From Bacteroidetes bacterium RIFCSPLOWO2_12_FULL_35_15 (lineage in GTDB: Bacteria > Bacteroidota > Bacteroidia > 2-12-FULL-35-15): a DNA stretch of 51,927 nt. Made by a program: the position numbers and the translations under genes. The stretch covers positions 1 through 51,927 of the forward strand of contig MEPB01000105.1 of assembly GCA_001769385.1 (NCBI GenBank), in the 5' to 3' direction. Positions within the stretch are counted from its first letter, which is position 1, and each line of letters opens with the position of its first letter. A model generated the notes under the pieces. It had not been told where the DNA came from, did no database searches, and saw nothing but the letters and a program-made list of their open reading frames with translations. This document shows, piece after piece, positions 8,973-15,491 of the stretch.

Positions 8973-9177
8973 TAGACTTTATATAAGTTAATATGTTATT
9001 GTCTTTATCTAAAGGTTTATTTTTAATTGAAAAGACTGTTTGATTCGTCATTGCGAAGAACGAAGCAATCTATTTACGAAGCATTATAAGCAGATTGCTT
9101 CGTTCCTCGCAATGACGCGCTAAATATGATTTTTTTTGTATTCAATTTTGTATATCACTTAACTTATATAAAGTCTA
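8973..9177. repeat. MITE-like element: 19-bp terminal inverted repeats around an inner palindrome
   Basis: The outer arms at 8973-8991 and 9159-9177 are perfect 19-base inverted repeats (TAGACTTTATATAAGTTAA and its complement). Centred inside is a second palindrome, 9046-9071 against 9092-9117, 26-base arms with one mismatch, built on CGTCATTGCGA and GAACGAAGCAATCT. The inner motif resembles a repeat seen in many Bacteroidota spacers. No ORF is present. It sits between the starts of the EamA gene and the 3' end of dprA. Confidence 0.8.
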
Positions 9178-9284
9178 TCATACCAGAGGTATTTTATTTA
9201 TCGGGGACAATTCGTTGTTTTTTTGCTCAAAGCAAGTATCACCCGCAGTTCGTTTTTTTTGAAACTTTCTGTTTCGTGTTTCCC

Positions 9285-10385
9285 TTAATTCAGGCGGTAC
9301 ATTTTGCCGGGCAATGATTTTACAATGCCTGAAAATTCAAGAGTAAGAAGTAATGAAGACACTTTGCTCATCGGCATATTGGCCGCAAAACAGATATCGT
9401 CAATAGTAGTAACATTTTTTTCTTTTAAAATAGTTACTAAAATTTCTTCTTCTGCTTTCAGTTCAATAAATAATTTTTTTTGAATTGGATTTTTCGAAAT
9501 TTTTGTTTGTTCCCAACCCATAATATAGACTATATCAGCCGCTGATTGGATCAATGCTGCTTTGTTTTGTTTGATCAGATTATTGCATCCTTCAGAACAA
9601 ACATCATCGATCTTACCGGGAAATGCAAAGACATCACGACTATAACTGTTTGCAATATTAGCTGTGATCAGGGAGCCACCGCCTTTTTTTGATTCTACTA
9701 CAATGGTGGCATCCGAAATGCCTGCTACAATACGGTTTCTGCGAGGAAAGTTCTCACGATCCGGAATTGTTTTACTTGTAAAATCGCTGAGCCACCCACC
9801 GTTTTCTAGCATTTTTTCTGCTGTTGATCTATGGATCGCAGGATATATTCTATCTAAACCATGTGCCAGAGCACAAATTGTGGGAAGATTATTTTCAAGG
9901 GCAGCTCTGTGTGCGCAAATATCAATACCATACGCCAGGCCACTTACAATGGTTACATTATGCATTGCAAGATCAGCAATTAATTTTTCACAAATTGTTT
10001 TTCCATAATCGGTTGCTTCTCTTGTTCCAACGATGCTGATTGTTTTTTCAGCATTCAAATTTGCAGTTCCTTTAAAATAGATAAGTATAGGGCTGTCTTC
10101 GCAATGTGTTAATCGCTTCGGATAGTTTTTGTCTAAATAAAAAACCGGTGTAATATTGTTTTTTTCAATAAACAGAATTTCTTCTTCGGCACGGTCAAAA
10201 ATAGTGTGGTTTAATACTGCCTCAGCAAACGAACTCCCGATACCCGGAATTTTTTCAAGAGATGATTTTTTTTCTTTAAATACCGCTTCAACACTTCCAC
10301 AATATGCAACAAGCCTTTTTGCCCTTATATCTCCAATAGTTGGAATAAGTGATAGTGCTATTTTAAATCTTAAGCTATTTTCCAT
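9285..10385 (-). CDS. dprA: DNA-processing protein DprA
   Basis: A 366-residue DprA/Smf protein, which in naturally transformable bacteria binds incoming single-stranded DNA and loads RecA. The N-terminal part (ALSLIPTIGDIRAKRL; KIPGIGSSFAEAV) has helix-hairpin-helix character. The central Rossmann-like domain is marked by SIVGTREATDYG, VSGLAYGIDICAHRAAL, AHGLDRIYP, FPRRNRIVAGISD and GGGSLITA. The C-terminal segment from about residue 300 resembles the winged-helix domain of longer DprA forms. The gene is single. Its presence fits, but does not prove, DNA uptake ability. Confidence 0.95.
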   Translation of the reverse strand: MENSLRFKIALSLIPTIGDIRAKRLVAYCGSVEAVFKEKKSSLEKIPGIGSSFAEAVLNHTIFDRAEEEILFIEKNNITPVFYLDKNYPKRLTHCEDSPILIYFKGTANLNAEKTISIVGTREATDYGKTICEKLIADLAMHNVTIVSGLAYGIDICAHRAALENNLPTICALAHGLDRIYPAIHRSTAEKMLENGGWLSDFTSKTIPDRENFPRRNRIVAGISDATIVVESKKGGGSLITANIANSYSRDVFAFPGKIDDVCSEGCNNLIKQNKAALIQSAADIVYIMGWEQTKISKNPIQKKLFIELKAEEEILVTILKEKNVTTIDDICFAANMPMSKVSSLLLTLEFSGIVKSLPGKMYRLN

Positions 10386-10525
10386 GTTTTTTTCAGATAC
10401 AATATTTTTGTATATTGCACACTTACATTTTTTGTAAAAGTATAAAATTAAACAAGCATCTTTTTCGTATTAATAAAATTTGTTTTTACTACTATGAAAT
10501 GTGATTACTCTAAACAATTAAATAA

Positions 10526-12841
10526 ATGAAGAAAAAAATTACTCCACTAATTTTTATTTTATCGACTGTATCCCTTTTTGCACAAAATGCTTATATCAAA
10601 GGCAAAATATCTGATTTAAAAACCAAAGAAACAATTGTTGGTGCAAGCATAATTATCGATGATTCTACCGGTACTGCTTCCGACATTAACGGAGAATATT
10701 TAGTTAAAACCAACCCGGGCAAACACAAAGCCGAATTTAAATACATTGGCTATAAATCAGAAGTAAAAATCCTTGATGCAAAAGCAAACGATACTATTCT
10801 CTTAAATATCATTCTGGAGCAGGACTCCAAGATGCTTGATATTGTTGTTATTTCTGCCGGGAAGTTTGAGCAGAATTTAAATGAGGTTACTGTTTCAATG
10901 GAAGTATTAAAATCACAATTGATTGAAAATAAAGCTACCAAAACAATTGATGAAGCGATTGATCAGGTGCCCGGAGTAAATGTGATTGACGGGCAGGCGA
11001 ACATTCGTGGTGGTAGTGGTTTTAGTTATGGAGCCGGAAGCAGAGTGTTACTGATGGTTGATGAAATGCCCTTGCTTACCGCTGATGCCGGAGATGTAAA
11101 ATGGAATTTTTTACCTATTGAGAATTGTGAACAGGTGGAAGTGATAAAAGGCGCATCATCAGCCTTGTTCGGTTCATCCGCCATGAATGGTGTTATTAAT
11201 TTCAGAACAGCATACCCAAAAGATGAACCCGAAACAAAAATTAATTTTTTTGGTGGTGTGTATGATAACCCCAAACGCAAAGAACTGGTTTGGTGGCAGG
11301 ATGGGAATCCCACTTTTAGCAGCATGAGTTTTTATCATACACAAAAAATAAAAAATCTGGATCTGGTATTAGGCTGTAATTTGTTTACTGATGAGGGATA
11401 CCGCAGATTGGAAACAGAACAACGCTATCGTGCAAATATAAATCTACGTTATCGTTTTCAGAAGATCAAAGGCTTGCAAGCCGGAGTTAATGCAAACACC
11501 CTGAGGAACAAAGGAGGATTATTTTTACTATGGACCAATGCTGATTCAGGAGCATATCAGCCTGCCGGTGGTGATTTGAGCCACTTCACTACCTTTCGTT
11601 CCAATGTTGACCCATTCATAACCTACCATACAAAAAATAATTCAAGACATTCATTGCGTGGTCGTTTTTTCAGAACTGTAAATTTAAACAATACCAATCA
11701 GGAATCAAGAGCTGATGTGTATTATTCAGAATATCAATTTCAAAAACATTTTGAAAAGGGGCTTATCTGGACAATCGGAGCAGTTTATAACTACAACGAA
11801 GTATTGGCAAAAGCAATGTATGGAACACATACAAGCAGCAACGCATCCTTGTTTTCACAATTAGATAAAAAATGGAAACGATTGTCCATATCATTAGGTG
11901 TCCGTGGAGAATATTTTAAAACAGACTCTATTGAAACCAGAGAAAATATTAACCTGTTAATGGATCGTTCAAAACCTTTAATAAAAAATTCAAAAGTAAA
12001 ACCGGTGTTCAGGGCTGGTGTAAATTATCATTTGATGAAGGCGAGTTATGTGAGAGCTTCGTTTGGACAAGGCTTTCGATTTCCAACCATTGCAGAGCGA
12101 TTTATTAAAACAAGTGCCGGATTTGATATTTATCCTAACGACAGCTTAAACCCGGAGAGCGGTTGGAGTTCAGAAATTGGTTTGAAGCAAGGATTAAAAT
12201 TGGGTGATTGGAAGGGATTATTTGATATTGCTGCATTCTGGACGGAATATAGAAACATGATGGAATTTACCTTCGGGCAATACGGGCCAATGAGTGCTCC
12301 TTATCAAACACCCTCAGAATTAGGGATTGGTTTTCAGTCGAAAAACATTGGAAATACACGTATCAGAGGTATTGATGTTTCATTGATGGGGCAGGGGAAA
12401 TTAGGGCCGATAGATGCGACCATGTTAATTGGTTATACCTATATTGATCCACGACAAATCGATTTTAATGCTGCTGTTGATACCTTGCGTGGTACTGCAA
12501 AAGATGACATCCTGAAGTATCGTTATACTCATTCAGGAAAAATGGATATTGAATTGGGATACAAGAAAATTTCAACCGGGATAAGTATGCGTGCGAATAG
12601 TTTTATGGAAAATGTGGATGCCTTTTTTGAAGTGCCAACTTTTTTCCCGGGGGTTAAAGATTATAGAAAAGCACATAATAAAGGGGATGCATTGTTTGAT
12701 TATCGCTTATCTTATCAATTAAATAAAACAGCTAAACTTGCGGTGATCATAAATAATATTTTTAATCGTGAAGTAATGGGAAGACCTATGGATATTCAAC
12801 CTCCACGTACTTTTGTGTTGCAGTTATCAGTTAAATTATAA
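10526..12841 (+). CDS. TonB-dependent outer-membrane receptor
   Basis: A 771-residue receptor for active uptake across the outer membrane. After a signal peptide (LIFILSTVSLFAQ) comes a carboxypeptidase-regulatory-like beta-sandwich (about 22-110, with GASIIIDDSTGTASDINGEY). A plug domain follows (about 120-230; VPGVNVIDGQANIRGGSGFS, VEVIKGASSALFGSSAMNGV), then a barrel with the FRFPTIAERF segment and a final strand ending in Leu. The substrate cannot be deduced; no SusD-like partner is adjacent, which argues against a glycan-uptake locus. A diverged repeat element follows directly. Confidence 0.92.
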   Translation: MKKKITPLIFILSTVSLFAQNAYIKGKISDLKTKETIVGASIIIDDSTGTASDINGEYLVKTNPGKHKAEFKYIGYKSEVKILDAKANDTILLNIILEQDSKMLDIVVISAGKFEQNLNEVTVSMEVLKSQLIENKATKTIDEAIDQVPGVNVIDGQANIRGGSGFSYGAGSRVLLMVDEMPLLTADAGDVKWNFLPIENCEQVEVIKGASSALFGSSAMNGVINFRTAYPKDEPETKINFFGGVYDNPKRKELVWWQDGNPTFSSMSFYHTQKIKNLDLVLGCNLFTDEGYRRLETEQRYRANINLRYRFQKIKGLQAGVNANTLRNKGGLFLLWTNADSGAYQPAGGDLSHFTTFRSNVDPFITYHTKNNSRHSLRGRFFRTVNLNNTNQESRADVYYSEYQFQKHFEKGLIWTIGAVYNYNEVLAKAMYGTHTSSNASLFSQLDKKWKRLSISLGVRGEYFKTDSIETRENINLLMDRSKPLIKNSKVKPVFRAGVNYHLMKASYVRASFGQGFRFPTIAERFIKTSAGFDIYPNDSLNPESGWSSEIGLKQGLKLGDWKGLFDIAAFWTEYRNMMEFTFGQYGPMSAPYQTPSELGIGFQSKNIGNTRIRGIDVSLMGQGKLGPIDATMLIGYTYIDPRQIDFNAAVDTLRGTAKDDILKYRYTHSGKMDIELGYKKISTGISMRANSFMENVDAFFEVPTFFPGVKDYRKAHNKGDALFDYRLSYQLNKTAKLAVIINNIFNREVMGRPMDIQPPRTFVLQLSVKL

Positions 12842-13055
12842 TAGATTTTATACATTTAATTTATTAAAATAATTGAATGCATAGTTGGAGCTTCATTGCG
12901 GGATTTTTCAGTCGAAGCAATCTCTAACAATGATAGATGTAAGATTGTTGTCTGCTTCAACGCAGAATGTGCCTCGCAATAACGATCTGGACGAACTTTT
13001 TTTATAAAAAATAATATTTTATACCATTTTAACTTATATAATTCTAATATAAATT
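12842..13055. repeat. Diverged relative of the nested inverted-repeat element
   Basis: The spacer after the TonB receptor holds TCATTGCG (12893) and GAAGCAATCT (12914-12923) on one side. On the other are AGATTGTTGTCTGCTTC (from 12942) and CCTCGCAATAACGA (to 12985), the same inner palindrome motif as at 9046-9117 but degraded. Outer AT-rich ends (TAGATTTTATA at 12842; TTTAACTTATATAATTCTA near 13027) resemble the outer arms of that element. TTATACCA occurs at 13019. Confidence 0.55.
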
Positions 13056-13062
13056 CAGAAAA

Positions 13063-13602
13063 ATGTCACTAATAATGCCTTTTAGTTTTAAAAAATGGAT
13101 CGATGAAAACCGTCATCTTTTAAAACCTCCTGTTAATAATAAAGTAGTTTTTGAAAATACCGAATTTATTGTAATGGTTGTAGGAGGCCCCAATGCCCGT
13201 AAAGATTATCATTACAACGAAAGTGAAGAGTTCTTTTACCAATTGGAAGGTGATATCCTGGTGAAAATTCAGCAGGATGGGAAAGCTGTTGATGTTCCAA
13301 TAAAAGAAGGAGAAATATTTTTATTACCTCCAAAAGTGCCCCATAATCCGGGGCGAGGAGCAAACACCGTTGGTTTGGTAATGGAGCGCAAACGCAGAGA
13401 AGGTGAGCAAGATGGCTTGTTGTGGTTTTGTGAAAAATGCAATGAACCGCTTTATGAGAAAAAATTTAAACTTACCAATATCATGACGCAGTTCCAGGAA
13501 ACATTCGAATATTTTTATGGAAGCAAAGAGTTGCGAACCTGCAAAAAATGTGGACATGTGATGGAACCTCCTGTTTTGGCAAAAGAAGAGAGTACGCATT
13601 AA
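13063..13602 (+). CDS. nbaC: 3-hydroxyanthranilate 3,4-dioxygenase
   Basis: Cupin non-haem iron dioxygenase that opens 3-hydroxyanthranilate to 2-amino-3-carboxymuconate semialdehyde, the substrate of the ACMSD encoded at 4341-5360. Visible motifs are FIVMVVGGPNARKDYHYN and EEFFYQLEGD, with iron ligands expected at His50, Glu56 and His94 and substrate-binding Arg46, Arg98 and Glu108. The C-terminal CEKC and CKKC pairs are the rubredoxin-like second iron site found in bacterial enzymes. The length of 179 residues is typical. No other kynurenine gene is adjacent, and the gene is flanked by repeats. A small AAAAACG/CGTTTTT hairpin 17 bases after the stop could end its transcript. Confidence 0.94.
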   Translation: MSLIMPFSFKKWIDENRHLLKPPVNNKVVFENTEFIVMVVGGPNARKDYHYNESEEFFYQLEGDILVKIQQDGKAVDVPIKEGEIFLLPPKVPHNPGRGANTVGLVMERKRREGEQDGLLWFCEKCNEPLYEKKFKLTNIMTQFQETFEYFYGSKELRTCKKCGHVMEPPVLAKEESTH

Positions 13603-13618
13603 AATTTATTTTCTCAAT

Positions 13619-13640
13619 AAAAAACGCTCCGTTTTTCTAC
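13619..13640. repeat. 22-base repeat, left copy (also a small hairpin)
   Basis: This segment, AAAAAACGCTC then CGTTTTTCTAC, recurs in the same orientation at 15319-15340 with two mismatches, exactly 1,700 bases away. Its AAAAACG/CGTTTTT arms with a three-base loop may act as a terminator for the dioxygenase gene. The two copies bracket the RHS remnant, fic and the interrupted ORF. Confidence 0.5.
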
Positions 13641-13725
13641 AGTGCTTTTTCGATAATATAATTTGTTAAGCATTGTGTCCAGCGTATTTTAAGAAATTAT
13701 TGAATGAAATTAATATCTGGTTATT

Positions 13726-13768
13726 AAGGCTGGAAGCCTTGTTAAAAATGACGTAGCGGGACGCTACG
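13726..13768. repeat. Double palindromic repeat
   Basis: Two small perfect palindromes follow each other: AAGGCT/AGCCTT with loop GGA (13726-13740) and CGTAGCG/CGCTACG with loop GGA (13752-13768). Paired hairpins like this are a common class of short extragenic palindrome. They lie between the dioxygenase gene and the RHS remnant. Confidence 0.65.
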
Positions 13769-13786
13769 CCCAACAATAAATAGTTT

Positions 13787-13999
13787 TTAATAAGACATAC
13801 TACGGCTAACGGGGTCTGGTTGGAACCATCTTCCTAAATCACTATTATGCATACATAATTCGAAGTTTTGCCAATTGGTTCCAACGGCTTTTTCCTGTCC
13901 TTGATAATTAAAGCGGTAAGTATTTAGATTGTAACTTCTGTCTGGCATTGCACCACCAAAGGAATAGTAATCTCTTTCTTCAAACCATCTAAAATCAAT
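13787..13999 (-). pseudogene. 3' remnant of an RHS/YD-repeat core-domain gene
   Basis: An open frame of about 70 codons on the minus strand, bounded upstream by an in-frame stop, encodes YYSFGGAMPDRSYN, TYRFNYQGQEKA and LGRWFQPDP before a TAA at 13787-13789. This order (FG-x-PxR, YRF-x-GQEK, LGRW-xx-DP) is the signature of the RHS-repeat-associated core domain that closes YD-repeat proteins and polymorphic toxins. The usual start and the thousands of bases of upstream YD repeats are missing, as is a toxin tip after the core. It is therefore a fragment, probably left by deletion, and lies just downstream of fic. Confidence 0.75.
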
Positions 14000-14071
14000 A
14001 CTTTACAAAGAACGAGATTCTTAAAAATACTCAAAATTGTTAAAAACGATCATTTTTAGCCTATGTCTAAA

Positions 14072-14857
14072 TTAATGAATACCAATTGAATTTGGGAGCA
14101 TTAATAAAAAGGGTAATGATTTTGAATAGTCTAATTCAGGGTATTCTAAGCCTAACAGACGAATATTTTTGTAATATAATTGGTGTTGCTGATAATAGTT
14201 TTTTTCGCTTTGCACAAACCAGGCTTTGTCTCCCATTTTTTGTGCTATGAACCATTTTTCAATTAAACGTGCACTTCTTCCATTGCCGTCATTCCAGGGA
14301 TGAATTTTTACAAATATCAAATGAATCATTGCAGCAAAAAAGAAAACCTCATTAGTGGTTAATGTTTGTTGTAACAAAATTTTTATATCACTGTACAGTT
14401 TTTCCATTTCGCCTTTTACTTCAAAAGGAGATGCTGCCACATATTCTATTTTTCCATCGGACGTACTCACATACATATTTTGGGTGCGTATTTTTCCTTG
14501 TTGGTGTATGGCTACAATATGTTTGCTCAGTATCTTATGCGCGGATTTTATATTTTCTTTATTTAGTATATTGGATTTGGCAAATGTGTAAGCATTGTAG
14601 AGGTCGTCAATCTTTTTGGTATAATCAGGCAAAAACTCAATGCCAAATTTTTTATGTTTGACGTAAGAGTCTAATTCAATTTCTTCACCTTCAATTTTGC
14701 TTGAAAAAACAGAGGATACTGAAGTATAAAAACTAAAATTGTGAGTAGATATTTCCGCATCTTCTAATTTATTAAATAGCGAAGACAAGTCTTTATTTAC
14801 TTTTAAATTATATTGCTCTAATAAAACAACAGGTATAATTTTTAATTTGTCTTTCAT
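14072..14857 (-). CDS. Fic-domain protein, probable AMP transferase with N-terminal autoinhibitory helix
   Basis: A 261-residue Fic protein. Most Fic enzymes transfer AMP from ATP to hydroxyl groups of target proteins. The core motif HPWNDGNGRSAR matches HxFx(D/E)GNGRxxR with Trp in place of Phe. The N-terminal FSSKIEGEEIE carries the (S/T)xxxE(G/N) inhibitory motif, which blocks ATP positioning in cis; in this class no separate antitoxin is needed. No signal peptide or membrane segment is seen. It stands alone in a repeat-rich patch, downstream of an interrupted ORF and upstream of an RHS fragment. The target is unknown and cannot be read from sequence. Confidence 0.9.
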   Translation of the reverse strand: MKDKLKIIPVVLLEQYNLKVNKDLSSLFNKLEDAEISTHNFSFYTSVSSVFSSKIEGEEIELDSYVKHKKFGIEFLPDYTKKIDDLYNAYTFAKSNILNKENIKSAHKILSKHIVAIHQQGKIRTQNMYVSTSDGKIEYVAASPFEVKGEMEKLYSDIKILLQQTLTTNEVFFFAAMIHLIFVKIHPWNDGNGRSARLIEKWFIAQKMGDKAWFVQSEKNYYQQHQLYYKNIRLLGLEYPELDYSKSLPFLLMLPNSIGIH

Positions 14858-14937
14858 TAATCTAAGCGTTGTAAATAAAATTAGATACTATAACATAGGG
14901 TTCAACTAACACTAAGAAAGCAATGTTGTCGGATCAT

Positions 14938-15222
14938 TTAAGCCTTTTTTGTTTTATTTGATGCAAACATTTCTATTAAAAACATGAAATTTCTTTGCAC
15001 CTTTTTTCTTTTTTCATGATAAAAAAGAAACAATTCTTCAGAGAAGAACTAGAGCAAACGATCCCTCCCCGCCTCTCTCCATTTTTCTGAATGTCTATGT
15101 GCGCGGCTAAAGCTCGCACCAAGACCTTCATAAAAAATGGGGTTCACCCCGACTCTGCACCGCGTTTGCTCATTCCTCACGCACGTTTTCAAAATAGCAT
15201 TTTTCTGAAAATTATGCACCAT
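14938..15222 (-). pseudogene. Short ORF interrupted by one in-frame stop; possibly a multicopy-element ORF
   Basis: An ATG at 15222 opens 57 codons (containing TCVRNEQTRCRVGVNP and SFSRAHRHSEKW) ending in TAG at 15049-15051. The same frame then continues 36 codons, including FFSEELFLFYHEKRKKVQ, to TAA at 14938. The first part is unusually rich in Arg and clearly richer in G and C than its surroundings. I cannot name a family. The inverted ends GAGCAAACG (15052-15060) and CGTTTGCTC (15163-15171) suggest that the segment may be a structured repeat rather than a true gene. Confidence 0.4.
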
Positions 15223-15318
15223 TGATTTGAGTTTGCGTTACGAGAATTTTGAGTGAGCCCTACATAGTTTCGGTTAAAAATACGAAAATAGAGTTCATTA
15301 AGTATAATTTTATAAAAC

Positions 15319-15340
15319 AAAAAACGCTCTGTATTTCTAC
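15319..15340. repeat. 22-base repeat, right copy
   Basis: Direct-orientation partner of 13619-13640, with 20 of 22 positions identical. It marks the distal edge of the 1.7 kb segment that carries the RHS remnant, fic and the interrupted ORF. It could be a footprint of an insertion or simply another dispersed repeat. Confidence 0.5.
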
Positions 15341-15344
15341 AAAA

Positions 15345-15491
15345 CGTCTCAAATCTAATATCTAACATTTCCCATATCTCACATCCCATATCTCACATCC
15401 CATATCTCACATCCCATATCTCACATCTCCCATCTAACATCTCATATCCAACATCTCAAATCTCACATCTCAAATCTCACATCTCAAATCT
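15345..15491. repeat. Heptamer-based tandem repeat array abutting glmS
   Basis: The plus strand carries repeated 14-base units such as CATATCTCACATCC; the first four, from 15373 to 15428, are almost identical and the later ones are variants (CAAATCTCACATCT and similar). Read on the minus strand the array is a run of heptamers of the form GATNTGR. It runs right into the glmS stop codon, so the glmS transcript would carry it as its 3' untranslated region. Confidence 0.85.

Noticed and set aside
9664-10008. Plus-strand ORF opposite dprA
   Set aside because: It mirrors a highly conserved region of dprA and has no independent features; other long antisense frames over glmS, pyk and fabF were rejected for the same reason.
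14072-14857. Fic as part of a toxin-antitoxin or defence pair
   Set aside because: The inhibitory motif is within the same protein and no small partner gene lies next to it; nothing else in the patch resembles a defence gene.
15189-15389. Minus-strand 66-codon ORF in the fic-glmS spacer
   Set aside because: It runs through the repeat-rich spacer, begins inside the heptamer array, and its composition (many aromatic residues) looks like translated AT-rich DNA; the interrupted frame at 14938-15222 is better supported.
5555-15489. CRISPR array suspected from the repeated 14-base units at 15345-15491 and other repeats
   Set aside because: The units are contiguous with no spacers between them and no cas genes are present.
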